Shown: piece after piece, positions 22,825 to 33,626 of the stretch
How the letters are laid out: every line of letters starts with the position of its first letter
Position numbering within the stretch: the first letter of the stretch is position 1
DNA from: Vitrella brassicaformis
Lineage: Eukaryota; Sar; Vitrellaceae
DNA: 42,127 nucleotides
Direction: 5' to 3'
NCBI GenBank assembly: GCA_001179505.1
Contig: CDMY01000616.1
Coordinates: 1 to 42,127, forward strand
Made by a program: the position numbers and the translations under genes
Notes under the pieces: model-generated
The model's input: the letters and a program-made list of their open reading frames with translations, nothing else
Database searches by the model: none
Told to the model about the DNA's origin: nothing

Positions 22825-23037
22825 ATGCCGTCTCAAGAGCCAAACAAACAGTTATTGCAGGCGGAGGCAGAAAGCAACGGTGAGAAAGGGCACTACGAAG
22901 CCGTCTCTTCGACTTCTCCCGCTCTCTCCAGAGTGATCTCGCGTCTCTCCAATGCATTCCTTCACATCGTTGCAGCTCTCTCCGCTCTTCTGTCGTCTCT
23001 CCACAACATCGTCTCTCCACTACACATACAACGCTAG
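22825..23037 (+). CDS. Small ORF upstream of the MORN gene, doubtful
   Basis: 70 codons from ATG 22825 to TAG. The second half, FLHIVAALSALLSSLHNIVS, could be an amphipathic or membrane helix. There is no homology I recognise and no splice support; it may be part of the 5' UTR of the MORN gene that starts 120 bp later. Confidence 0.2.
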   Translation: MPSQEPNKQLLQAEAESNGEKGHYEAVSSTSPALSRVISRLSNAFLHIVAALSALLSSLHNIVSPLHIQR

Positions 23038-23156
23038 CGCAGACTATCAGCGAATAAGAAGTTGAGGACATAGAGAAAATATTCCAGCCAACGATCCTGG
23101 CCAAGTACGTTAAGGCCGTCACGAATAATGAGACTTCGGCGCCTTCTCGTTGCGAC

Positions 23157-24259
23157 ATGGCTGATGACGCCCCTTCGGAGGCCGCCTCCAGTGCGTTCAC
23201 CGCCAACATGGTGGAGATCGTGCAGCGGCAGGCGGACGAGCACAGACACACGCAGCAGCTGTTGGTAGACGAGCTGAAGAGGCAAAGAGACGAGTACAAA
23301 GAGGAGCGAGACGCCTGGAAGCGGCGATGCGAGCAGGCGGAGGCTCAGCTGGCTACGCAGAGGGAGAGCGGCCAGCTGACGCCGCGGACCCTCGTGTGGA
23401 GCGGGGGGCTTTACTACGAGACGGTTTCTCACAACAAGCCACACGGCACTGGAGTCCTGAGGACGCTCGACGGACAGCGCAAGCGATATGAGGGGGCGTG
23501 GAAGGACGGACATTTCGACGGCGAGGGCACCTCCTACCACAGAAACTGCACGAGAGAGTATCAAGGGCAGTTCGCCCGCGGCAATCGTCACGGCTCAGGG
23601 ACGCTGTTCAACAGCGACGGCTCCACTGCGTGCGACGGACAGTGGGCGAACGGCGCGATGGTCGGCGATGGGATTGAGCGCCGCTTGCCTTGGGAAAGCT
23701 GTCACTATGAAGGGCCCCTGCGCAACGGCACACCACACGGCAGCGGGACAGCTCACTGGCCGAAGGGCGGCACGAGTGAGGGGCGGTGGGAGGACGGGCA
23801 AGTGGTCGGCGAGGGGAAGGCGGAGAAGCTCCCCCTGAAGGACGGCAAGACCTACACCGGGCCTCTGCAGGACGGCCTGCCGCACGGGGACGGAGTGAGC
23901 TATTACAACAACAGCCTCAAGTGTTATGAGGGGCAGTGGGAGGGTGGGGGTATGCACGGAATGACACCAGCTACAAGGACTCCCTCTCTCCCACCAAGCA
24001 GTATCAAGGCCAGTGGGAGGACGGCAAGCGGCATGGGAGAGGGACGGTCTATTTCAGTCGGTTGGGCAGTGAATATGTGGTCTTTGAGGGCCAATGGGCT
24101 GAAGGAAAAGCCCAAAGCGGGCGCTTCTTCCCTCATTGGTTCAGCAATTGGTATTGGCCGCCTGCAGCTCGCTTTCCGCCGGGGACCGATCGTAGCAGAA
24201 TTCTCGACAGAGTCAAGAAGGAGCTGGGGCGCATTCCTGAATGGCTGCCAGACGAATGA
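23157..24259 (+). CDS. MORN-repeat protein with coiled-coil N-terminus, frame break near 23,950
   Basis: ATG at 23157. Residues about 20-75 are coiled coil (VDELKRQRDEYKEERDAWKR). Then MORN-type repeats follow: YEGAWKDGHFDGEG, EYQGQFARGNRHGSGTLF, HYEGPLRNGTPHGSGT, TYTGPLQDGLPHGDG and CYEGQWEGG. Immediately after, the frame changes: the next repeat (QYQGQWEDGKRHGRGTVYFS) and the conserved end (SRILDRVKKELGRIPEWLPD) lie in the +2 frame, ending with TGA 24257-24259. One base seems to be missing between 23,941 and 23,960, next to the run GGGTGGGGG. The second copy of the end near 28.9 kb uses the same +2 frame, which supports that frame as the real one. MORN proteins bind membranes and organise cytoskeletal structures in myzozoans; the exact role here is unknown. 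Confidence 0.85.
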
Positions 24260-24488
24260 ATGACTGGATCATCGATCACAGAAATCAATGTATTCCTGTC
24301 ACATCACATGAATGTCTCGATGAGAATAATCGACACCCACACGATTGCATAAATATATCCACAGCACACAAGTCGTCCACCATGGCACACACACTTACTG
24401 AGTCCGTCATCTGTCACTCAGTCTCGGCGGCCTCATTCGCCAGCCGCCGCACCATCGCGCGAGAACGAATGTCGGCTTGACGAATCTG
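24149..24488 (+). repeat. Duplicated MORN/endonuclease V junction, copy 1
   Basis: 340 bp that match 28,881-29,214 with only about eight differences, including a 5-nt and a 1-nt indel (about 97% identical). It spans the last coding exon of the MORN gene, the intergenic spacer and the last exon of an endonuclease V gene in opposite orientation. Confidence 0.95.
24414..24485 (-). pseudogene. Orphan copy of the last endonuclease V exon
   Basis: 72 nt whose translation (IRQADIRSRAMVRRLANEAA, then ETE and stop) matches the true last ENDOV exon at 29211-29140 except Glu for Lys. A TCAG acceptor-like site precedes it, but the sequence further upstream on this strand holds no other ENDOV exon. So it is a relic of the duplication, still open and hardly decayed. 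Confidence 0.85.
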
Positions 24489-24781
24489 ACACACACACAT
24501 ACTCACCGACGAAAAAACATCTGGGCGGCGCGGAGATATTGGCTCTTTCCGAGTAAGAACGAATGAAACAATTTGGAACGCCAACACGTGCGTATGTCTC
24601 GCCATCGACATGCATGTTGCTCACGCAAGGCTTCCTGTATGGGCTTTATCGGTTGGAACATCATGTCTGTTTACGTCTCGGTCCACTCCTCCCTTTTCTC
24701 GTTTCGTTGGCCGCGATAGGTCACAAACAGAAACGTTCAGAGGCAAAAAGGCACATTGAAAGCTGTTGCCTGCCTATTTGA

Positions 24782-27486
24782 CTATCCATCGACAGCTTCC
24801 TGGACGGCAATTGAAAACTCCAGTATCTCGTCTCGGCACAGGATGATTCCCGCCCAAAAGAGCAGCACCACTGCCGCAAACACGGAGACGACTGACGCAC
24901 ACCCAAAATATGCCTTCATCTGCAGACACACACGGGCTCATGACACTACGCACGCCACTTGTGTCGAACGGGACATTCGTGTTTTCACCACGTGGAGTGC
25001 GTTCCGCTCGTTCAAGTCTTTCTCCCCGCGCATCAGAAAGGAAGCCCAGAGGAAGCCTGCCATCAGACATGCACAGAATTCGATCATTTTCGATATTTCA
25101 GTGCTAGCAGGAAGCCACCTGGGATATCACAGCAGAGAGCTGCAACGGGCAGAAAACAGAATGTGCAACCGTATGAGACGCGATAACACAATTGAATGCT
25201 GCAGGTGAGACATGTCACAAACGATGGGATGCAATCCCCATTCATTCCATGAGTAGATCATACATACGTTGAGTTTTCCGCTGGCAGCCGGCTCATCTCG
25301 AGGTTGCATCGGACAGCTCGTGAGGCGCGAAGTGCTGGACCGATAAAACCGAGGAAGACGGCATAGCCGATCGTGACGTAGATGATCCCGAGCACACACC
25401 AGGCCTTCTCGTACAAGCGGAAAGCATGGTCCAGATACAGCAGCCCGACGAACGGCACGGTCACAAGGAAGACGGTCGTATACGCCCAGCCGACGAAAAT
25501 GAATATGCGGTGCAGCAACGAGTCGCCGCCCTGCACGGTCTTCTTCTGCAAGAAACGCAACGCAAGGATGGAAGCACAACACCACAACTAGGGAATCAAC
25601 GATTGATTGAATAGCAGCTCACGATTGCCTCTTCAAAGCGGATGTAACGGAGTTTCCATGCTATCTACATGGGCAAGAGACATGGCATGGCTAGGAGACC
25701 AGATGCTGCCCCCATAGTGTGTGTGTGTGTGTGTGTGTGGCTCACATCCGAGATTGAGGTCTCACGGAGTCCCGGCTGATTGAAGAAATCCCCTAGCAGC
25801 TCGAACTTCACCCTTTGCTCGTCTCCATAGTATTCCTTGAATGTGTCGTTGATAGTGCCGACCACAAACGATGCGTACCAGATGCTGATTGTAAAGGCGC
25901 TGAATGAAAAACGACAAGAGGAAAGACACGTGAAAACATATCTATGAATACGACCCTCCCCCCCAAAGAGGCTACATATCGAAAGCAGCTGATCTGAAGG
26001 GCGATTCATCATCGAAGGGGAAGTACAGAAGGGGCAGGGCTGAAGTGAGAAGAGTCCACCCGAAGATCACCGCCACACCCTTACGGCGAGAGTACGCCTT
26101 TGCTTCCTCCTCCGCCACACTGTCAGCGTGCAACATTTTCTCGTCGTCTGCATACATCAAAATCAGCTGTCCGACGGGAACACTCTCTTCTGACAGCGTC
26201 TCTCCGTCTTTTCGCTGCGCAGCGTCCGCTTCTTGCCTGTCTTTATCGTCCCCGCCCTCTTTGGCCATGTTGCCTTCTTTTGCCTGCTCCTCGCCGTCCC
26301 GTTTAATGCCCGCCTGCGCTCCAACATCCAGCACGACGGCCGCTTTCTCTTCGGTTTCCTTTTCCCTTTTCTCCTTTTCTTCCTCTGACAGACAAACCCG
26401 CACATATGCCATACAAGTATAGCGGATCGTTGGACTTTGCCATACTTGTTTCGAGGCGGTACTTTTTTCTCTCATCCTTCAGAGTGGTTTCACATGTCTC
26501 TCCAGTTGACCTGCCAGGAAACGCTGGGCCAGGGCATGGACAGCAAAGACGGCGTCCCCCGCTGCCAGTTGGCCCCTGGCCGGCGACAGCCAAGTCGCTC
26601 TCTCTGCTGTCTTTGTCGGCTTCCCTTCTTCGTCACTGGGCCCTCCTACTTGCGTTGCCCCCTGCCCTACTTCATCTTCCCCACCACTCAGCTTCTTTCC
26701 GGACGCCTTGCTTTTCTGTGCTGCTGGTGAGGCCTCGTATTTCTCCCTGGTGTCGTCCTTCTTCTTCTCTGCAGTCTCCTTGGTAGTACAAGTGAAGTAG
26801 CCTTTGAGCGGCAGCCAAATCGCGCAACCTTGAACCAAGAGCGCGACGAAAAAGAAAATGGAATGAGCCCCAAGTCCAGCGGAGCCAATGGTCCTGCAGG
26901 TAGAACAAGAGAAAATGCAGCAACAGAGACATGGCGTGCGTCTGATTACGTGAGGCCAAAGAGGAGACAAAACTGGGCAAGCTCCATGAGGGTGATGGCG
27001 GCTTTCTTCAAATTGTCGCGCACCAGGCTCCGGATGCCGGAAATTGTGCAAGTACATTGGATGTTGCCCGTGGAGTCCTCCAGGAGGTTCTCAATGAGGC
27101 CCGTGACAATGGCGAGCAGGGTGAAGGTGAGAAAGAGTGTCCATGGATAGTCCTGAGAATTCAACGCGTGGAGACGCCCATGAAATCATCTACGTACGGC
27201 ATCATGTACCTCATCCACGACGAGAATGGCCCATACGTCCTGCAACAGCATCATAAGCACTGCGTGCAGGTTCATCACATTTGTGGGCTCAATCTCACCT
27301 CGGCCAAGGTCAAAAGCTGCACAAACAGCATTATGTTGAAGTCCACGTCGCACCGAGAGGGAGAGGACCTGGAGAGCGCCCCCAGGCCCCCACCGCCGAG
27401 GGACTTTGCCGCCTGTTTGAAGGAACGGGAAACGCCTTCCCGCGCTCCTCGTCACGACAGACGCGGAGCAGGTGCACGTCAAACAT
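24782..27486 (-). CDS. Multi-pass membrane protein, function unknown
   Basis: ATG at 27486 leads through phase-consistent exons 27486-27369, 27316-27210, 27152-26950 and 26893 onward. Helices include WTLFLTFTLLAIVTGLIENL, ITLMELAQFCLLFGLT, HSIFFFVALLVQGCAIWLPL, then a long charged loop, VAVIFGWTLLTSALPLLYF, IAFTISIWYASFVVG, HRIFIFVGWAYTTVFLVTVP, CVLGIIYVTIGYAVFLGFIG, MIEFCACLMAGFLWASFLM and a last one, VVSVFAAVVLLFWAGIILC. Stop TAG at 24782. The acidic/lysine loop (EEKEKREKETEEKAA) is cytosolic by charge. The join within 26,480-26,600 is unresolved: the frame seems to need one more base near a run of five C (26,556-26,560), or a weak GT donor. The join 25,270 to 25,130 is also approximate. 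The family is not recognised; a channel or transporter is possible but unproven. Confidence 0.7.
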
Positions 27487-27569
27487 CCCCTGCTGTCGTC
27501 CTCTGGCTGGTGAGTCCTTATCTTCCTGTGTGTGGTGTAGGAGCAGCGTGGCACGGTGTGTTTATCGTC

Positions 27570-28594
27570 ATGAGGGGCATGAGGGTGTTCAACCTGAGTG
27601 TGGCGGCCTTGGATTTCATCCCGGTGTGCTTCTTGATCACCGGTAAGCATGCCAATACGGTGATCCAATTAAGGTGCAGCTGCCATGTTGTGCAGGACTG
27701 GCCTACGGCCATGTCGGGACAGTCTACCCTGGTGGCGAACGGCCGGTCAATCGAGGCGGTCCATGGGACGAGACGGATGAAACAGGCATGGGATTCATCG
27801 CAACGGGCATCTGTTTCCTCCTACTCTCCGTGATCTGCAAGTAAGCAAATAAATAGCAGACACCATGTCTCTCTCATATGCGTGATGTGTCTCTCCTGCT
27901 GTGTGTCGTCTATGCGTGTGCTTGTGCCTTTGCAGCCTCTACCTGGCACCACCGATATGATCACGGGAGCAGCGGAAATCACATGCATCGGTCACCTCCT
28001 TCACTTCCTGATATACTGCGCGATGCTGTTGGCCTTTATGATGGGTATGATCATCGGCAGGTTGCTGTGCCTGTGCTGCATCGCCACCTGGTATCCCGAA
28101 AAGTTCGACCTTCGTCGATTCTATACGTGGGGAGCCGATCTGATGGAAGATAACCTCCACTTTTACACTATCCGGGGGGGGGACAGCATAATGGACATCA
28201 ATATGACGGTCCCGGCTCTGCTGCTGAGCAGGCCATTCAAGTGGATCGCAACAGCCTTTTTTCTCGCAGGTAGGATGAACTACTGCCGTGCTATTTCTAC
28301 GCGTTGGGCCACCTTTCAGGCTTCGGCTTTTGGGTCCATTTCGAGAAGCAAATGAATGACGTGTCCCCCAGCACGCTTCTATCGAAGGAAGCGGGCATCA
28401 TCAGTGGGCTTCGTGGAATTAGCGTGAACCACTCTCGTGTCGCGTCTCTCTCTGTTGTGCTCTTTTTTCTGGTTTGTGAAGCAATGTTGGGGATCGGTCT
28501 GACGATCATCTCATTGGTCGCCGAGCATTTGTGGCTAAGATTCGAGTGCGGACCCGAAGCAGACAGGAACGAGCTCGAGGACCTGGACATCTAG
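27570..28594 (+). CDS. Multi-pass membrane protein, head-to-head partner of the previous gene
   Basis: ATG 27570, only 83 bp from the divergent start at 27486. Exons 27570-27642 and 27696-27840 join in phase (VAALDFIPVCFLITGLAYGH; GFIATGICFLLLSVICK). The next exon from about 27,937 is open in a frame one base off (GHLLHFLIYCAMLLAFMMGM, IIGRLLCLCCIATWY, LSRPFKWIATAFFLAG), and the last exon, from about 28,320, continues in phase (VASLSVVLFFLVCEAMLGIG, LTIISLVAEHLWL) to TAG 28594. About five or six helices. A cysteine-rich helix end (LLCLCC) precedes a soluble loop with basic and acidic patches. The end ADRNELEDLDI is acidic. No family recognised. The close divergent pairing with another multi-pass protein suggests co-expression, which is inference. 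Confidence 0.65.
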
Positions 28595-28812
28595 GCAGTC
28601 GGACAGCCGGACAGTCGCCCTGGAGTCTGTGTCTCTCTGGAGGCGAGATAGATAAGCACTTTAAAAGGCCTCTACCGCTCCATGTATCTATCGAGAGCTT
28701 AGACAGAGAGACCGGTCTTCATACGCAATGGGTGCATGTATGTGCTGAGGCGGTCTTTGTTTGTGCGTCAGTCTGTCTGTCTTCCCCCTAAATCGACTCC
28801 TACTCTGCAAGG

Positions 28813-28991
28813 AAGTGTGTCAGGGACAGTGGAAAGGGACGGCCGCTTTGACAATGAAGAAATACAGCAGCCGCAGCGAATGGTATTGGCCGCCTGCAGC
28901 TCGCTTTCCGCCAGGGACCGATCGTAGCAGAATCCTCGACAGAGTCAAGAAGGAGCTGGGGCGCATTCCTGAATGGCTGCCAAACGAATGA
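28813..28991 (+). pseudogene. Truncated copy of the MORN gene 3' end
   Basis: Begins with a degenerate MORN core (CQGQWKG), then continues as the exact C-terminal end seen at 24,149-24,259 (SRILDRVKKELGRIPEWLPN and stop), with Asn for Asp at the end. There is no start, coiled coil or other repeats upstream. It is a relic from the junction duplication, not an independent gene. Confidence 0.85.
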
Positions 28992-29214
28992 ATGACTGGA
29001 TCATCGATCACGGAAATCAACGTATTCCTGTCACATGAATGTCTCGATGAGAATAATCGACACCACACGATTGCATAAATATATCCACAGCACACAAGTC
29101 GTCCACCATGGCACACACACCTACTGAGTCCGTCATCTGTCACTCAGTCTCGGCGGCCTTATTCGCCAGCCGCCGCACCATCGCGCGAGAACGAATGTCG
29201 GCTTGACGAATCTG
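28881..29214 (+). repeat. Duplicated MORN/endonuclease V junction, copy 2
   Basis: 334 bp matching copy 1 at 24,149-24,488 in direct orientation, offset 4,732 bp at its left end. Right of it a CA microsatellite begins, inside the last ENDOV intron. Confidence 0.95.
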
Positions 29215-29220
29215 CACGTG

Positions 29221-29253
<33 letters not shown>

Positions 29254-30066
29254 CACACACGCGCGCACAGACTGCATGTGTGGAGGGAGAGAGCGTACAG
29301 GATGTTGCTCACCGGTTCGGCCACTCGGTGCTTGGACAGGTGCGGCAGTATCTTCAGGGCGGTGTCGAGCGACACTCGGTGCCCACATGACACGATCAGC
29401 GGCACCGTGGCATCATCCGTCGGCCGATATATCGCCCCCAAGACACCTCGCGTGTCGCCCTTCAGCAAGTGGTGGGAAGGGGCGGTCGTCAGGTGCCGGG
29501 ATGCGAGCTCACGGGCCACCTCCTGACGGAAGGAAAAGCCTGTGTCTGCATCCTCGCTGCAGCGTTGTTCTGCTCACTCTGGTGATGCCATCGACGGTGT
29601 GGATGTTTTTGCTGACCCCAACGGTCGGAATGTCCACAAGGAGCCCGAGATGACAGGCCAGACCAAATCCTGAACATGTCACGCACAGAGAATGAGTGCG
29701 GTCATCATGTGTCACCTCTGTCTGGCTGACCTCTTGGATGGAGTATGCCGTTGCCGTCGACCAGCAGCAGCTGAGGCCACACGGACTCATCAGACGTCGC
29801 CTATGAGACGAAACGCAACGAGGTGTCCGCACTACTTGTGGCACAAGTGGCTGGATGTTCACCTTCATGTCTTCGATCAGTGCAGCGAGTGGAGGCGCCT
29901 CTGCACTCCATCCATAGCACACCCACACAGATGAGATCAGACACCCTCACTTGTCAGACAGAAACGGCCATAGCCCTCTCTGTCCTCTTCCCTTGCCTCT
30001 GAAGGCCAGGTATCCTGGCATGTAGGGCACGTTCAATTCAACCTCGCGGCACCTCTCGTACACAAC

Positions 30067-30105
<39 letters not shown>

Positions 30106-30422
30106 CCGACAACAGACACTCACACGGGTGGGGACTCTAATGCAGGGTGACTGTCACCTCCAGCGTGTCGAAGTCCAGCACCACGAGTGCGGCCACGGCC
30201 CGTGAAGGGTCCTCCTTGAAGAAGCTGAGATCCACACCGCCCACCTGTAGGTAGGCACGTGACACACCCGAATGAGAGCATTCACCCTGGCGTGGTACAG
30301 GCATGTGGTGTGCATTGCGCACTCACTCGTGTGAGTGCTGGTCTGCCATCGTCGAGTGGGCCTGTTGCTGCAGTGGGGATGCGCCAGTGGAATGAATCAT
30401 CGAGAATGAGTCGCTTCTTCAT
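29140..30422 (-). CDS. ENDOV: Endonuclease V (inosine-specific nuclease)
   Basis: Eight exons (30422-30327, 30244-30158, 30066-29997, 29900-29863, 29800-29731, 29669-29578, 29522-29313, 29211-29140) join in phase to 244 aa. Conserved blocks in order: VGGVDLSFF (metal Asp about residue 37), VPYMPGYLAFREAPPL (PYMPG wedge and Glu about 85), LLLVDGNGILHPRGFGLACH (Asp about 112), IPTVGVSKN (Lys about 141), VSCGHRVSLDTAL (His about 199) and the end HRVAEPIRQADIRSR. All metal and catalytic positions of the family are present, so it should be active. Eukaryotic endonuclease V cleaves one phosphodiester 3' of inosine, mainly in RNA. The intron 29996-29901 has a GC donor, fixed by the conserved FREAPP. 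An alternative start, ATG 30498 with an extra short exon, is possible. Confidence 0.95.
29220..29268. repeat. CA microsatellite in the last ENDOV intron
   Basis: Alternating CA with a few CG interruptions, directly after the duplicated junction. Confidence 0.9.
30070..30101. repeat. CA microsatellite in an ENDOV intron
   Basis: About 16 uninterrupted CA units. On the coding strand it is a TG tract just before the acceptor of exon 3, so it may act as the polypyrimidine-like region. Confidence 0.9.
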
Positions 30423-30795
30423 CGCGTGTTGATGCCTGAATCGTGACTCACAATCAATCAATCACGTCAGTGCATCTGTCGTTGCGTACCTCTGCCATTC
30501 CTCTGTCTGCGTTTCATCCGGCTCATCCATCTATTTTGCACCATCCTCCACGGGAAGGATCTGTGTCGGATCTAGGTGCTCAGAGGTTCACACGCCTCTT
30601 GCGTCTTCCTTTCTTCCCACGCCCCATGTGCGAGCTTAAAACTGCTGCTGCCGTCGGATCTTTCTCACCTCCCCGCCGCTTTCCGGACGCATCGGTGAAT
30701 GCTGTGTGAAGCACAGGAAGCCGACTGGAAAGGATTCTCAGCGAAACGAGGCGATCGAGAGGTCTCTCTGCGCAGCGGAGAAAAGAGAAAGGGGG

Positions 30796-32287
30796 ATGCT
30801 GACCAGCATCTTGGTGCCGCATCTGCCACCGCCGCCACCTGCCTTCTTGGCGCGCGCTCCCATCCCCTCTCCATCTCTCGCCACATCCCCTCATACTATC
30901 CATCACGCGTGCACAAGGCGGCGGCTCCGCTCTCCCTTTGTCCGTCAGCGGCACCCATCTCGGCTTGATGCGGTGTCGGGCCCTGTGCTGCTGCCGCCAA
31001 ACTTCTGGCTGCTGGAGCTGATTGGTCTGTTGGTGCCTTTCATCGTGGCTGTGCTGCCCGCGCTGGAGTACGAGATCAGGACGGGTTTGTTTCCCGTGCA
31101 GAAGGACTTTGGTGTGGACTTCTCGCGGCAAGAGGTCAAGGAGGTGACGCTGAGTGAGCTGTCGGACATTATAGAGATCAGCAAGAAGGAAGACAAAGGT
31201 GAGCAGGGACCCATTCGCAACGGCCACATGCACACCATGGATGGCCTGTGTGTCCTCTGTGTGTGTGCGTGAATGAATGTCTGCAGATCGTGTGGGCAGC
31301 TCTTTCCTGCGGCTGCTGTACATCTCTTCTTATTTCTGGTTCTTCTGGATAAGGACGATCTTCCCCTTCGGCAACGACCACAAGCTCCTGTGTGTCGTCG
31401 CCCCGGCAGTCGACCCCCCGCCTAACCAATCCACCGCAGACGATACCTCCACAAAAGAAAAGACCACTGACAACAGCTACTGGTTCGGCCGTGCGTCATC
31501 CGAGCGGCCCGTTGCGAGAAAGGCAGCCGGCGAGGCGGCAGCCGAGGATGAGCAGCAGCAGCCAGTGAGCGCAGCCGTGGCCACCGATCAACTGACCAGC
31601 GATCGGGCGCTCTCTCTCGCGTTGCCCTTCCCCGCCCCCCTTCCCTCCCACTTGGCCTCGCTGCTGCGGCAGGGCGGCGTCATGTCCTCCCTCAGCCCAT
31701 CGTCTCGAAGGCGGCTGAAGCTCGACCAAGACGGCAGGCGTGTCGACACAAGCCGGCGGAAAAAGGACAAGGAAGGCCCTGCGGACAGGGAGGCGGCGAT
31801 TAAGGAGCGGCATCGGGTGTTGGGTTTTGCTGAGCTGCTGATGCATCCCTTTTCTGGCCGGATGCCCGACTGGGTGCCCGTGCCGATGGTCCTGAAGCAG
31901 GCGCGGTTCGTCATGTCCTCGGCCCTCGCCGTCCTGCTGCCCTTCGTCTCGCAGCCGGAGCCCCTCCACCCCTACATCTGCAACCTGCTGGTGCGTCCTG
32001 AGTGCCGCAGGAAGGGCGTCGGCTCGCGGCTCGTCAAGGGATGCGAGAAGATGGCCGCGGCATTCGGCAGCAACAGCACCACTACTACCAGCACCACCAC
32101 CAGCAGTGGTGATGGTGATTGTGCGCTGTCGCGTGTTGGTGTTCGTAACGACGTGATAGGTTTGCATGCGGAGGAAGACAACGAGAGTGCCATCCAGCTG
32201 TACCTGAAGCTGCGGTACCGCATTGTGGAGAAGGTCGAGTGGAAGGAGAGCAAACTCAAGGTCGTCTACATGATGAAGGACCTCTGA
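30796..32287 (+). CDS. GNAT-family N-acetyltransferase with hydrophobic N-terminal region
   Basis: Exons 30796-31198 and 31287-32287 join in phase to 467 aa. The last 100 residues carry the GNAT acetyl-CoA site: YICNLLVRPECRRKGVGSRL (the R/Q-x-x-G-x-G/A loop as RRKGVG), then, after a Thr/Ser-rich insert, GLHAEEDNESAIQLYLKLRY and GF/Y-type end KVVYMMKDL. The N-terminal 170 residues hold a Ser/Pro/Arg-rich leader, a hydrophobic helix (FWLLELIGLLVPFIVAVLP) and a second aromatic one (FLRLLYISSYFWFFWIRTIF), which is unusual for a GNAT. The leader could be a plastid or other organelle targeting peptide, similar to plant GNAT proteins, or the enzyme could be membrane-anchored. The substrate is unknown. 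Confidence 0.85.
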
Positions 32288-32832
32288 GGGTGTGTATAAT
32301 GGGACGGACCCGCGACACCCACGTGTGACACACAGACAGAGGCAGATTAAGTGAGGTGGTGAGCGTGTTTGTGTGTGTAAGCTGTGTATTTGTGAGATGC
32401 CGAACTCGACTTGTGTGAGGTTTTCGATTTTCGACATATAGAGTACCATGAATGCGCTTGCGTCTTGCAGTCCCGTGCACACACGTCTCTGACATGGAAG
32501 CCACAATGCAGCTGACGTCTCCCATCGATTGACAAAACACCGACGTGATGCACACATCGACGAAAGGGAAAACACCCATGCAGTCAGTCAGTCAGTCAGT
32601 CAGTCACTGTGTGTGTATTGGTGGAAGAGTGAAAACGAAAGGTAGCGAGGCGTGGAGACATGGTGGGCTGGTGGGCTATGTAGTTCTCGTGCAGACGAAG
32701 GTAAAAAGGTGTCTCTACCTGCAGTCGGTTCCCATTGTCATGCATCCTCTCTAGTGTGCGCATCTCTCTCTCGTATGCCATTGCCATGTATACGAGAGGG
32801 ACGGACGCACCACAAAGCATGCCTGTGTGTCT
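32288..32832. other. Convergent intergenic region
   Basis: No supported gene. Contains a CAGT tetranucleotide repeat at about 32,580-32,606. Confidence 0.6.
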
Positions 32833-33402
32833 CTAGATGAGTCCAGCACGCCCCCACTTGGCCTTCGTGCTGCGTTTCTTCGTCTCCTTACGCGCCGCTT
32901 TGACCATCCAGGGCAGGCCCTTCGTTGGGAACATAACCCGGTGCTTTACCCAGCCCTCGTCCTCCTCGGTCTCCTCGTCCTCGGCGTGTCGCTCGGGGGC
33001 GGCGTCCGTGCGGTTCTCCTCAGCCGGCGGGATGCGCGTAGACCGGAAGACGCCCCCGGCGCCTCCGGACGCGCCTGTCCCCATCCCAGCGTCGCAGTCA
33101 GCTCCCATCGACATGAACTCGGCCTCACTGTGATCCTTGGCCTCAACAAACTGAATAACAGCATCACAGCATCACAAACATGTTGCATGGCATTGCATGC
33201 AATGCGTTTCTATCACAGCTCATTGCAGATGGAGTGGATAGCACTACATGAGTCACATATGTGTGCATTAGGGTGCTGTGCTGCATTTGTGACTCACCTC
33301 GGTGGGTTGTCCGTACGTGGACGTCGGCGTCCTGATGTTCTCAGGTACTCTCCAAGTGCTCTCTGCCTTCTGGCGAACGCCCGCAGCCTGAAGTGTGCTC
33401 CT
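32833..33402 (-). CDS. Small basic protein, 5' end unresolved
   Basis: Two exons (33402-33298 and 33150-32833) join in phase: GVRQKAESTWRVPENIRTP and YGQPTE, then FVEAKDHSEAEFMSMGADCD, a Gly-rich stretch, an acidic stretch (EDEETEEDEG) and a conserved-looking basic end (VKHRVMFPTKGLPWMVKAAR, then KKRSTKAKWGRAGL). No ATG lies in frame in the first exon, so an upstream exon must give the start; a GTAAGT donor lies near 33,570 but its exon has a stop in the obvious frame. Family not recognised; the basic tail may bind nucleic acid. Confidence 0.55.
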
Positions 33403-33626
33403 CTGAGCCCACGAAAACCGACAGCAGCGAGAGAGCACCGGCGTAGACTGATCGAGAGAAACCACTGCGCTTCTCCTTCCCGAGACAATCGGGGCCCCAG
33501 GCGAGCTTTTAATTGGCCTCAGACAGTTTCCTCCTCTCTTTCGCTGTGTGTCCACCGCTTGTCCCACTTACATTATGAGCGCCCCATCTTGATATCTCGC
33601 CTCTTCCTGTTGCCTCTTCCCTGTCG

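Noticed and set aside
24414-24611. 65-codon minus frame as a separate gene
   Set aside because: Its end is the duplicated ENDOV exon; the part before it has no similarity and no splice support.
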